A DNA stretch of 51,157 nt. It comes from Rhodothermales bacterium (GTDB taxonomy: Bacteria > Bacteroidota > Rhodothermia > Rhodothermales > UBA10348). The position numbers and the translations under genes are program-made. Below the pieces are notes generated by a model. The model saw nothing but the letters and a program-made list of their open reading frames with translations, searched no databases and was not told where the DNA came from. The stretch spans positions 1 to 51,157 of the forward strand of contig JANQQV010000014.1 of NCBI GenBank assembly GCA_028284865.1. The letters run 5' to 3'. This document shows, piece by piece, positions 19,094 to 26,687 of the stretch (position 1 is the first letter of the stretch; each line of letters opens with the position of its first letter).

Positions 19094-19777
19094 ATGAACT
19101 CGACACTCGTTTTCGGAATGGCCATCGTGATGATCATCGTGGGACTCGTCTTCCTGCGCATGCTCTTCAGCGGTCGAGAATCCGGCGCGCCAAAAGACTT
19201 CATGGAGTGGGCCGGGACGGTTCTATCGGTTCTGTTGATCGTATCTGCCCTCGCATTGATGGTGATCGGGCGACAGTCGCAGGAAGTCGTCGACATTGGA
19301 GAAGCCCGTCAGCAGGTAGCTACGGCAGGTAGCTATCAGGATGTTCAGATTGCAGTCGAAGCTCCTGAATTCACGTTCGCCAATGTGGATACGGGCGAAG
19401 AAGACCGGCTTTCCAATTACGACGGCAAAGTGGTCGTCCTGAATTTCTGGGCGACCTGGTGCGCCCCCTGTCTGGATGAGATTCCGGATTTGAATCGGCT
19501 GCAGCGGGAATACCCGGACGATCTGTCGATCATTTCCATCTCTGATGAAGATCCCGAACTGTTGCAGGCCTTCGAAAGACAGCTTCGGCTGGACACGGAG
19601 AGTCGAGTCCTGCCCTTCGGAACAGAGCTTCCGCAACCCTTCACTGGTGCCTTTGTCATTCGTCCCGCCTCATTTGTCATCGATCGGGAAGGGGTTGTTC
19701 GGCGGTATATCCTTGGTGCGCGGGATTATGATTTCTTCCACAACGCCGTCAAACCAATGATCGCAGCAACAGGATGA
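19094..19777 (+). CDS. TlpA-family membrane-anchored thioredoxin-like protein
   Basis: A 227-residue protein with two N-terminal membrane helices (residues about 3-23 and 37-57) and a thioredoxin fold facing the periplasm. The active site is WATWCAPC, the form typical of TlpA/ResA proteins, and the cis-proline region is IRPASFVIDREG. It probably reduces or rearranges disulfides in exported proteins. It begins 8 bases after the metalloprotease gene and overlaps the next gene by 4 bases (ATGA), so it belongs to the same transcript. The pseudoprotease upstream has several cysteines in its C-terminal half and could be a client; that link is inference. The exact subfamily cannot be fixed by eye. 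Confidence 0.88.
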   Translation: MNSTLVFGMAIVMIIVGLVFLRMLFSGRESGAPKDFMEWAGTVLSVLLIVSALALMVIGRQSQEVVDIGEARQQVATAGSYQDVQIAVEAPEFTFANVDTGEEDRLSNYDGKVVVLNFWATWCAPCLDEIPDLNRLQREYPDDLSIISISDEDPELLQAFERQLRLDTESRVLPFGTELPQPFTGAFVIRPASFVIDREGVVRRYILGARDYDFFHNAVKPMIAATG

Positions 19778-20829
19778 CCGATCGCTGTTCTGGAATCATT
19801 TGGGGTGCCGTCTTCGGGCTGGTGTTTGGACTTTTCGGTCCTTTGACATCTGGCGCGCAGTCGCTTGTCACCAATCCTGATCGGCCATCCACCGATCGGG
19901 CGGCTTCTGTCATCGCGGATGACGATCACCCGGCCGTTCTGCGGAATCGCCTTCTGGATCGCGCCGGATCTGACCGCGCATGGAATACCTTCGAAGCGAA
20001 AGAGCGTAATGTCGCTGCTGCTTTCGGGGCCTCAGCCATTCTGCCGGGCGCCGGTCAGTGGCTGAACGGGAATCGTGTCAAGGCCGTCGTTGCTGTTGGT
20101 ATCGAAGCAGCCATCATTACAGGCTACGTGGTGACGCGGCGCAATGGATTGGACGATGAAGATGCGTTCCGTGACTTTGCCCACAATCGCTGGAGTCCGA
20201 CCCGATATGCCAGCTGGCTCAACGATTACCGCGAATTTCTCAACGACGAGTACGCAGCAGGTATTTCTGCGCCTCCGGTGGATATCGTCAGTGGGATCGA
20301 CCTGACGCGGCCGGATGGTTGGTCCGCTGCGGATCGGGACCGGGTTCAGGGCATGATCAATCAGATCACCGCAATCGAACGGCAGGCCTTCCATCCGGAA
20401 ACCGGAGCAGCGTTCTCTCATCAGCTCCCTGATTTCGCCGACCAGCAGTACTACGAGCTGATTGGTAAGTATTTCCAGTTTGCCCCCGGATGGGATGATT
20501 ACCCCGAGTGGCGTGCGGCCGACGATGGATTCCTTCCGGCTATTGACCCGGAATTGACTGGAGCGGGGGGAAGCAAGCCGAACGTGTCCGAGACGTTCTA
20601 CTCATACGCACGGGATCATGCCGACGCGCAGGATTTGCTTCGCAAGGCCAGTCGCATTTCCACACTGCTGGTGTTCAATCACTTGATTGCCGCAATCGAT
20701 GCGGCCGTCAGCGCCAAGCTGTTCAATGACCGCCAGGCCAATCGCCTGGACACGCGTATGGGATTGGCTTGGGATCCGGATGGGCAACCAGTACCTGTTG
20801 TGGGCCTTTCCGTCAACTTTGGTCGATGA
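19774..20829 (+). CDS. DUF5683-like protein of unknown function
   Basis: A 351-residue exported or membrane protein. It begins with a signal-like segment (GIIWGAVFGLVFGLFGPLTSGAQ). A central SAILPGAGQWLNGNRVKA is the hallmark of DUF5683-type proteins of Bacteroidota, followed by a hydrophobic helix (VVAVGIEAAIITGYVV). The long middle part is acidic and aromatic with no recognised motif. Near the C-terminus a helix (LLVFNHLIAAIDAAVSAKLF) precedes the short beta end VPVVGLSVNFGR. It overlaps the TlpA-like gene and ends the secretion-related run. Function is unknown; a role in envelope assembly would fit its neighbours. Confidence 0.6.
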   Translation: MTDRCSGIIWGAVFGLVFGLFGPLTSGAQSLVTNPDRPSTDRAASVIADDDHPAVLRNRLLDRAGSDRAWNTFEAKERNVAAAFGASAILPGAGQWLNGNRVKAVVAVGIEAAIITGYVVTRRNGLDDEDAFRDFAHNRWSPTRYASWLNDYREFLNDEYAAGISAPPVDIVSGIDLTRPDGWSAADRDRVQGMINQITAIERQAFHPETGAAFSHQLPDFADQQYYELIGKYFQFAPGWDDYPEWRAADDGFLPAIDPELTGAGGSKPNVSETFYSYARDHADAQDLLRKASRISTLLVFNHLIAAIDAAVSAKLFNDRQANRLDTRMGLAWDPDGQPVPVVGLSVNFGR

Positions 20830-21025
20830 GCCATAGCGGCAATCCGCAGCCCTTCTTCCGCCTTCTTGGCGTTGCCACCTGAATCCCTTGACTTGCCGCA
20901 ATGCCGGCGCGTTCTTAGGGCAGCTTCGCCCGCTTTCGGGTCGACCTATGATGCAATAATGATCCCGTCAAGCATGGGATGCATCAACCCGGTCCGAACC
21001 AACCTTTTCAAACGTCCTATCGATC

Positions 21026-22333
21026 ATGGCACAACCTTGGTATAAGAAACTCCATTGGCAGATTATCCTGGGCCTGGTCCTTGGGCTCATTTTCGGCATC
21101 ATCGCGGCCGCCCAGGGATGGAGCGAGTTCACGGGTGACTGGATTGCGCCATGGGGGCAGATTTTCCTTCGCTTGCTGCTGTTGATTGCCGTTCCGCTGG
21201 TGCTGGCATCGCTGGTCACGGGTGTGGCATCGCTTTCGGACATGAAGAAGCTGTCCCGAATCGGCGGGAAGACCATTGCGATCTACATCGGAACGACCGT
21301 GGTAGCCCTCATCATCGGTCTGGTCCTGGTCAACCTGATGGAGCCAGGCGCCAGCGTTCCGGCGGAGATGCGGGACAAGCTTCAAGCGACGTTCTCAGAG
21401 CAGGCTGAGGCCGGAATGGCGAATGCGGCCCAAGCGGCTGAGCGCGGTCCTCTCGAACCGCTGGTCAACATGGTACCAGGCAACGTCTTCTTTGCGGCGT
21501 CCAATAACCGCAACATGCTCCAGATCGTGTTCTTCGCCATCTTCGCGGGGATCGCGCTATTGATGATTCCGAAGGAAAAGGCGAGGCCGCTACTCGACTT
21601 CTTTGACAGTCTGAATGACGTGATAATCAAGATGGTCGAAATCATCATGTTGTCGGCGCCCATCGGGGTTTTCGCGCTGATGGCCGACACCATAACCAGT
21701 ATCGCCGGGGATGATTTAGGCGAGATACTGGAGCTACTGGGTGCGCTCGGATTCTACTGTATCGTCGTCTTGTTGGGTCTGATCCTGCACATGATTCTGA
21801 CCTACGGGTCGATGGCGGTCTTCCTGACGCCCCGCTCCATCGGTCAGTTCATGAAGGCGTTGACGCCTGTTCAGCTCGTGGCTTTCTCGACGTCGTCTTC
21901 TGGCGCAACGCTCCCCGTGACCATGGAGCGGGTCGAAAGCGAGTTGGGCGTCAGCGAGGAAGTATCCTCGTTCGTCCTGCCGTTGGGTGCAACCATCAAC
22001 ATGGATGGAACAGGTCTCTATCAGGCCGTAGCCGCCGTGTTCATCGCGCAGGTCGTGGGGATGGATCTGGACCTTTCGGCGCAGCTCACCATCGTGTTCA
22101 CCGCCGTTCTTGCTTCGATCGGTACGGCTGCCGTGCCGGGCGCGGGAATCATCATGCTGGTGATCATCCTGGAATCGGTCGGCGTGCCAGCCGCAGGTAT
22201 CGCGTTGATCCTTGGTGTTGATCGCATCCTTGACATGTGCCGCACGGTCACCAACGTGACGGGCGATGCAACCGTTGCCACGGTAGTCGCCGCCTCTGAA
22301 GGTGAGCTCGAGGATGTCGCAGTAGCGGCCTGA
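21026..22333 (+). CDS. Dicarboxylate/amino acid:cation symporter (DAACS family)
   Basis: Takes up an acidic amino acid or C4-dicarboxylate with sodium or protons across the inner membrane. The 435 residues show about eight helices and the two re-entrant hairpin motifs of the GltPh/GltP fold: serine-rich TSSSGATLP, the NMDGT motif in LGATINMDGTGLYQ, and the late NVTGDATVATVV. The N-terminus (MAQPWYKKLHWQIILGLVLG) is typical. Substrate choice between glutamate, aspartate and dicarboxylates cannot be read by eye. It stands alone, preceded by 196 non-coding bases (a TATGAT at 20947 is a possible -10 element) and followed by hairpins. Confidence 0.93.
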   Translation: MAQPWYKKLHWQIILGLVLGLIFGIIAAAQGWSEFTGDWIAPWGQIFLRLLLLIAVPLVLASLVTGVASLSDMKKLSRIGGKTIAIYIGTTVVALIIGLVLVNLMEPGASVPAEMRDKLQATFSEQAEAGMANAAQAAERGPLEPLVNMVPGNVFFAASNNRNMLQIVFFAIFAGIALLMIPKEKARPLLDFFDSLNDVIIKMVEIIMLSAPIGVFALMADTITSIAGDDLGEILELLGALGFYCIVVLLGLILHMILTYGSMAVFLTPRSIGQFMKALTPVQLVAFSTSSSGATLPVTMERVESELGVSEEVSSFVLPLGATINMDGTGLYQAVAAVFIAQVVGMDLDLSAQLTIVFTAVLASIGTAAVPGAGIIMLVIILESVGVPAAGIALILGVDRILDMCRTVTNVTGDATVATVVAASEGELEDVAVAA

Positions 22334-22426
22334 CGTCAAAAGTCGACCTGAGGCTGGGTTTCAGCCTGACGTCGTGCTTCGCCAAAGCGAAGTGATTTGA
22401 CGATCTGATTTCTGAATCGCGTTCTT

Positions 22427-22459
22427 GTGGGGCGCTGCACCGGAGGTGCAGCGCCCCAC
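22427..22459. repeat. 15-bp perfect inverted repeat (long GC-rich hairpin)
   Basis: Bases 22427-22441 and 22445-22459 are exact reverse complements separated by only GGA. The stem is GC-rich and would be very stable in RNA. No T-run follows on either strand. It lies about 95 bases after the symporter stop, so it may protect the 3' end or stop polymerase without U residues. Confidence 0.8.
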
Positions 22460-22714
22460 GACGTTCATGGCCCATGTCATAATGGGTGGGAGCCATTTTT
22501 TACGTGGGAGGGAGCCTGTCTCGATTTGATCCAGAAGTTGAGCTGGCAAGGGAAGTCTGGTCCGATTTTGAGACACGCGAGATCTCAATCGTCCATTTCA
22601 TCACGTGAAGGGGGTTCCCCTACGGCCGAACCGACTTTGGCATCATTCTGGATATACCGGGAGCAGTTCATTGACTGATTCCGCTCTTCTCCCTCAAAGG
22701 CGGTGATTCCCCTC

Positions 22715-22742
22715 CAGTCATACAGCTGATGCTGTATGGCTG
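22715..22742. repeat. 12-bp imperfect inverted repeat
   Basis: CAGTCATACAGC (22715-22726) and GCTGTATGGCTG (22731-22742) pair over 12 positions with one wobble and a TGAT loop. The 8-bp core CATACAGC/GCTGTATG is perfect. It could be an operator or an RNA hairpin; no gene starts nearby. Confidence 0.55.
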
Positions 22743-22907
22743 ACCTCCTCACGAAAGGGATTGCTCTCCCTCGAGCCATCCCTTTCGCCCCTCACCCCTC
22801 TGGAGAAGATTCCGATTTCCAAACCGGACGGAGACTCCTGATTTCCGTTCTGGCTGCCCACCCCTCGGGCGACCAGACGGTCGTGCATGACCCGACCAGG
22901 GACCAAC

Positions 22908-22937
22908 AAAAAAGCCCACCATCCGAAGATGGCAGGC
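22908..22937 (-). terminator. Intrinsic terminator of the tRNA-Arg gene
   Basis: On the minus strand a 10-bp stem (22937-22928 with 22923-22914) with two wobble pairs closes on a stable TTCG loop and is followed by six T residues. It begins 24 bases after the 3' end of the tRNA. This is a textbook Rho-independent terminator. Confidence 0.9.
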
Positions 22938-22960
22938 TTCAGGTCGCGGGGCGACGTCGG

Positions 22961-23034
22961 CGCGCTTGGGAGGATTCGAACCCCCGGCCTTTGGTACCGG
23001 AAACCAACGCTCTATCCAACTGAGCTACAAGCGC
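22961..23034 (-). tRNA. tRNA-Arg, anticodon CCG
   Basis: Read on the minus strand this folds as a cloverleaf: acceptor GCGCTTG with CAAGCGC, D stem GCTC with GAGC, anticodon stem TTGGT with ACCAA around the loop TTCCGGT, and a T arm GGGGG-TTCGAAT-CCTCC. The anticodon is at 22998-23000 and reads CCG, decoding CGG arginine. The 3' CCA is not encoded. It has its own -10-like element upstream and a strong terminator downstream, so it is a single-gene unit. Confidence 0.95.
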
Positions 23035-23044
23035 GAGAGGGCGG

Positions 23045-23050
23045 AATATA
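23045..23050 (-). promoter_or_regulatory. -10-like element of tRNA-Arg
   Basis: TATATT on the minus strand lies 10 bases before the tRNA 5' end, a normal distance for a -10 box. A TTGAGG further upstream is 21 bases away, too far for a standard sigma-70 -35 box, so the upstream element is unclear. Confidence 0.45.
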
Positions 23051-23170
23051 GCACTGAACGTCCCGCCGGTTCCTCAACCGGCATATGGGACGAACAAAGT
23101 TTGTGCAAAACAAAACCGAGTCCGGCCAAGGAGTCGCGTCGACTTTGGCATCTCCCTGCCCCAGAATGGA

Positions 23171-23962
23171 ATGACAGATACCGCACTCATCAAGCAATTC
23201 AAAGCTGATCCCGGCCAGGGATATGCGGACTTGCTCGATAAATACACCCCGGTGATCCTTCGCATGATTCGCCGTTTCCTCTCCGACCCCGATGAGGTGA
23301 TGGAGACCTACACGGCCATTTGCGAACGCCTCCAGCACAACAACTACCAGGCGCTGCGTCGATTCCGCATCAATAGCGAGTTGACCCCGTGGCTTTCAGT
23401 GGTTGTGGCCAATGCCTGCCGGGATCGTTTCCGGAAAAACCGCATGGTTTCCGTTCCGAATTCAGTCATTTCGAAACTGGATGCTCGGGAGAAGCTGGTA
23501 TTCAGGTATTACTACCAGGAGCACGTCCCACAGTCAGAGATTCCCGATATGATTTCCGGGGGACACGACATGGATTGCACGCTCCAGGACGTGATTGCGG
23601 CGATCGGTCGCATTGATGAGATGCTCTCCGTCAACAAGCGCTGGCACCTACTGGCTGCCCTGCGGGCCAATCGACCCACGCTGTCTCTCGACGATCTGAC
23701 CGAAATGGGTCTGGCTCCTGCCACATCGATTCCTGCCCCCGACCAGGCCCCGCTTGGAGAAACCGATCGCGTATCGCAGCTCAACGATGCCATCAAGGAT
23801 CTCGATCCAAGCGATCAGTTGCTGGTCCTGCTGCGCTTCGAACATGGCATGCGCGCTCAGCAGATTGCGAAGGTCATGCAGTTCGACAATCACAAGTACG
23901 TCTACACACGGCTCAGGACCATCATCAATCGACTCAGACGCGACCTCTACGAGTTGGTCTGA
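23171..23962 (+). CDS. ECF-like sigma-70 factor with an extended linker
   Basis: At 263 residues this is longer than most ECF sigma factors (about 170-200). Residues of about 10-95 look like region 2 (YADLLDKYTPVILRMIRRFL ... ELTPWLSVVVANACRDRFRK). The last 70 residues look like region 4 with its helix-turn-helix (LDPSDQLLVLLRFEHGMRAQ ... YTRLRTIINRLRRDL). Between them lie about 100 residues that also contain a second region-4-like piece (LDAREKLVFRYYYQEHVPQSE). No anti-sigma gene is adjacent; the next gene is a CPBP membrane protease 57 bases on. It should direct RNA polymerase to a specific promoter set; targets and signal are unknown. It is divergent from tRNA-Arg. Confidence 0.8.
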   Translation: MTDTALIKQFKADPGQGYADLLDKYTPVILRMIRRFLSDPDEVMETYTAICERLQHNNYQALRRFRINSELTPWLSVVVANACRDRFRKNRMVSVPNSVISKLDAREKLVFRYYYQEHVPQSEIPDMISGGHDMDCTLQDVIAAIGRIDEMLSVNKRWHLLAALRANRPTLSLDDLTEMGLAPATSIPAPDQAPLGETDRVSQLNDAIKDLDPSDQLLVLLRFEHGMRAQQIAKVMQFDNHKYVYTRLRTIINRLRRDLYELV

Positions 23963-24019
23963 CGCAGAGGTGCGCCATCTCGACACCATTCGGCACAATT
24001 AGGACCCGGACTGCGTAGT

Positions 24020-25054
24020 TTGGTCGTCGATCATCACCCAGGACCATTCTCGACGATCTTGAGCTCCACTGAATCCACTCCCGGCTTCGAGCCCGCGATC
24101 TCTTTCCGGACCGACGGTCCGCTAGAACGCGCTTCGTTTCCACCGTTGCTGACAGCCTTTGTCGGCCTCGTCATCGCGTTTCTCCTTTTTCAGGGCGTCA
24201 GCACCGTCGTGTTGATCTTCGTCACGTTGCAGGGCGGAACGGGCCTGAACGAACTCATGACTCCTGACGGGTTGGCCACTTTCCTGGCCGACAACGCCGA
24301 CAAGGTCATCTGGGCGAATACGATCGGGCAGATCTTCGGGCTTCTGATTCCCGGATTGTTGTTTGCTCGCATGCATTCGTCCACGGTCCGCGCCTTCATT
24401 CGCCTACGAAAGACGACTGGATACCATTTGCTGTGGTCCAGCATCGGTCTTCTGGGGTTGATCCCCCTCGTTCATTTCTCCGCAGGCTTCTTCGACAGCC
24501 TACCGTGGCCGGAATGGGTGCGCACCCTCGAAGATGGACAGATGGCCCTGATCGAGCAGATTCTCGCGCAGGACTTCAGTCTGGTTTTCGCGATTTCGAT
24601 GTTGGCCCTGACGCCTGCCATCTGCGAGGAAGTCCTGTTTCGCGGCTTTGTTCAGCGACAGGCTGAACGTAGTCTCGGCATCTGGGGTGGCATCCTTTTT
24701 TCCGGAATCATATTCGGATTCTATCATCTGCGTCTGACCCAGGCCATCCCACTCTCCCTCCTCGGCATTTTCATGGCCTGGCTCACCTGGCAGACCCGCA
24801 GCTTGTGGCCGGCCATCCTGGTGCATTTGATCAACAACTCCATGGCCGCTGTCCTGGGAAAGTTTGCCAATGAGAATGATGTGGGCGCTGAAATGGAGGC
24901 CTTCGCTTTCCCATGGTGGGCCATTGTCCTGGCCGTTGTGGTTCTGGCCGGCTCGATCTGGGCGCTGAAACAGCGACCAGCCGCTGAACCAACGCTGCCG
25001 CCATTGGAAGGTGAAGGGGCGGAACCCATGACTGACTCCACCGATTTACGCTGA
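24020..25054 (+). CDS. CPBP-family intramembrane glutamic protease
   Basis: A polytopic membrane protein of the CAAX-protease/bacteriocin-processing (Abi) family. The motifs are E203-E204-VLFRG, FGFYH with H236, and H269 followed by LINN, all on predicted helices. A soluble N-terminal tail of about 45 residues precedes the first helix (FVGLVIAFLLFQGVSTVVLIF) and an acidic tail ends the protein. Substrates are unknown. The start at 24020 is a TTG without a clear ribosome binding site; another TTG at 24059 is possible. It follows the sigma factor gene by 57 bases, so regulated proteolysis linked to that sigma factor is conceivable but unproven. Confidence 0.88.
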   Translation: MVVDHHPGPFSTILSSTESTPGFEPAISFRTDGPLERASFPPLLTAFVGLVIAFLLFQGVSTVVLIFVTLQGGTGLNELMTPDGLATFLADNADKVIWANTIGQIFGLLIPGLLFARMHSSTVRAFIRLRKTTGYHLLWSSIGLLGLIPLVHFSAGFFDSLPWPEWVRTLEDGQMALIEQILAQDFSLVFAISMLALTPAICEEVLFRGFVQRQAERSLGIWGGILFSGIIFGFYHLRLTQAIPLSLLGIFMAWLTWQTRSLWPAILVHLINNSMAAVLGKFANENDVGAEMEAFAFPWWAIVLAVVVLAGSIWALKQRPAAEPTLPPLEGEGAEPMTDSTDLR

Positions 25055-25086
25055 TACGAAATCAGGGGTAAACCGAGGAGGGAGTC

Positions 25087-25434
25087 ATGAAGCGAGTGGA
25101 ATTTGATGGATGGATTGGCGTGTGGCGGTCCGGTTTGGACTACGAAGCCGAGCTGGTACGGGATCGATTGGATGATGCCGGCCTTGAGGCGGTCATCATG
25201 TCCAAAAAGGACCGGGCGTTTTCCTTGACGCACGGAGCCTTGTCCGGTATCCACGTGCTTGTGCCCGCCGATCAGGAAGCGCAGGCAAGAGCCATCCTGG
25301 AAGGTGAGATCCCTACGGACGAAGAGCTCACGGCTGCCGCGCTTGCGGCCGATCCTGAGACGGCGCCTGATCCCGACGAAGCCTCGCAGGAAGGCGAAGC
25401 CGATGCCTCAACGCCATCGGGTGCGACTCAGTGA
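25087..25434 (+). CDS. DUF2007-type small protein
   Basis: A 115-residue soluble protein. The first 80 residues fit the DUF2007 ferredoxin-like fold, with WIGVWRSGLDYEAELVRDRLDDAGLEAVI and a hydrophobic end strand GIHVLVPADQEAQARAIL. The tail is acidic and low in complexity. A strong Shine-Dalgarno stretch (GAGGAGGGAG) lies just before the ATG, which fixes the start. It overlaps cdsA by 4 bases (GTGA), so the two are translationally coupled. Function is unknown; the family is sometimes labelled as putative signal transduction without proof. Confidence 0.8.
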   Translation: MKRVEFDGWIGVWRSGLDYEAELVRDRLDDAGLEAVIMSKKDRAFSLTHGALSGIHVLVPADQEAQARAILEGEIPTDEELTAAALAADPETAPDPDEASQEGEADASTPSGATQ

Positions 25435-26252
25435 AGCAGGGATTGGCACGGATTTTCACAGCGCTGGTCGGCGTTCCCATCATCCTTGGGATGATCTGGA
25501 TCGGGGAGTGGGCGTTTCTGGGATTCATGCTTGGTGTCGGAGTCATCGGTCAGCACGAAATGCTGCGCCTGATCCATGCCAAGGGGCCCAAGGCGGCCGT
25601 GTGGCCTGCACTGTTAGCAGGTGTCGCCGTCTTCGCTCGATTCGTTGTGCCATACGGCGAGGTGATTGCAATCGGCGCATTGGCTTTCGCGCTGGTCTGG
25701 ACATTGAGGAAGCCGGTCGAGGATGCCATCGGGCGCATCACCGGTGTGCTGGCTTCCGTCATTTACCCCGTGCTGCTCGTCTCACTGATGGTAGATATAC
25801 GCTGGGCGGCTGACGCACTGGATGGAGGGAATACGGGTTTCATCCTGACCCTGATGCTGTTCGTGCTGATCTGGGCCACGGATACGGGTGCTTACTACAC
25901 CGGCAAATCCATCGGAAAACGTCCGTTTTCGCCAGGAATATCTCCCAACAAGACCTGGGAAGGCACCCTGGGCGGATTGACCCTCGCCATCGTCGTGGCC
26001 GTCGTGTTCAAACTCTGGTTGCTTCCTGTGCTGGCATGGCTGGATGTCCTTGTTTTGGCGGCCATTGGCGGTTTCTGGGGTCAGTTGGGGGACCTCCTCG
26101 AAAGCTCGCTGAAGCGATCTGCGGGAGTGAAAGACTCGGGCTCATTCCTGCCTGGCCATGGCGGGATGCTGGATCGGTTCGATTCCATCATCTTTGCGGC
26201 GCCACTCTACTGGATATACCTCTTCCACGTCTCTGGAATCCTCGGCGCTTGA
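25431..26252 (+). CDS. cdsA: Phosphatidate cytidylyltransferase
   Basis: Makes CDP-diacylglycerol from phosphatidic acid and CTP in the inner membrane, the branch point of phospholipid synthesis. The 273-residue protein has seven to eight hydrophobic helices and the C-terminal family signature LKRSAGVKDSG followed by PGHGGMLDRFDS, whose aspartates bind metal and substrate. It starts with GTG overlapping the stop of the DUF2007 gene. The next gene, a small membrane protein, follows after about 100 bases. Assignment is secure. Confidence 0.95.
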   Translation: MKQGLARIFTALVGVPIILGMIWIGEWAFLGFMLGVGVIGQHEMLRLIHAKGPKAAVWPALLAGVAVFARFVVPYGEVIAIGALAFALVWTLRKPVEDAIGRITGVLASVIYPVLLVSLMVDIRWAADALDGGNTGFILTLMLFVLIWATDTGAYYTGKSIGKRPFSPGISPNKTWEGTLGGLTLAIVVAVVFKLWLLPVLAWLDVLVLAAIGGFWGQLGDLLESSLKRSAGVKDSGSFLPGHGGMLDRFDSIIFAAPLYWIYLFHVSGILGA

Positions 26253-26355
26253 AGCCCGGATGTGGCTTCAGTGGGAGGCGGTCGTGGAAAACGTGTGGAG
26301 GAACGTGCCGGTCAACCTTCCGGTATACCCGTACTCACGTGAATAGAGAGCGATC

Positions 26356-26559
26356 ATGGGACTATTTCTTCCAGGAAGACGCGTTCGGAACAAGCGTTTC
26401 GACTACGAGCCCCGTTATTACAATCCGAAGAAGGACGAGAAGATCAAGAAGCGGATGCGGATCCAGGCGCATAACCGCAGACGACGCAGTCCGCTCGGAC
26501 TCGTGTATTTCATTCTCCTGTTCGCGATGGCCGTGTACATCTATCAGAAAATGGGTTGA
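26356..26559 (+). CDS. Small basic membrane protein of unknown function
   Basis: A 67-residue protein with a basic, tyrosine-rich N-terminus (RRVRNKRFDYEPRYYNPKK), a run of Lys and Arg, and one C-terminal helix (LGLVYFILLFAMAVYIYQ). A purine-rich AGAGAG lies before the ATG. The layout suggests a cytoplasmic basic part anchored in the inner membrane. It sits just before mutL. I do not recognise a characterised family; small proteins with this look occur widely in Bacteroidota near mutL. Confidence 0.65.
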   Translation: MGLFLPGRRVRNKRFDYEPRYYNPKKDEKIKKRMRIQAHNRRRRSPLGLVYFILLFAMAVYIYQKMG

Positions 26560-26639
26560 CGAGGCGCGTGAACGCACCGGTAGAGCAGAGCGAGCGGGAT
26601 GAGTCCGCAGCGGAATCGTCCCCAGCAGGGATTTCCGCA

Positions 26640-26687
26640 GTAGGGGCGCCCGAAGTAGGAGCATCCGGGATGGGAGCATCCGGTATG
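26640..26687 (+). repeat. 15-base tandem repeat at the mutL start
   Basis: Three units (26640-26654, 26655-26669, 26670-26684) encode VGAPE, VGASG and MGASG in the mutL frame and lead into the ATG at 26685. The last two units differ at only a few bases. Because each unit is five codons, copy-number change would not shift the frame but would add or remove ATG start codons (26670, 26685). Confidence 0.75.

Larger units (their letters stand above)
22334..22960. other. 627-base non-coding stretch with several hairpins
   Basis: No frame here has coding character; short frames on both strands lack homology-like motifs. It holds a 6-bp hairpin right after the symporter gene (22351-22366), a 15-bp perfect hairpin (22427-22459), an imperfect 12-bp hairpin (22715-22742) and the tRNA terminator (22908-22937). 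I see nothing else recognisable. Confidence 0.6.

Noticed and set aside
22427..22459. Mobile element end
   Set aside because: The perfect inverted repeat has a 3-base loop, no transposase and no target duplication; a hairpin is simpler.
22736..23023. 95-residue frame on the plus strand
   Set aside because: It runs through the tRNA-Arg terminator and tRNA gene; composition is not protein-like.
26556..26684. TTG-initiated long form of MutL
   Set aside because: Adds only low-complexity repeat residues before the conserved N-terminus; the ATG at 26685 is more likely, though not proven.
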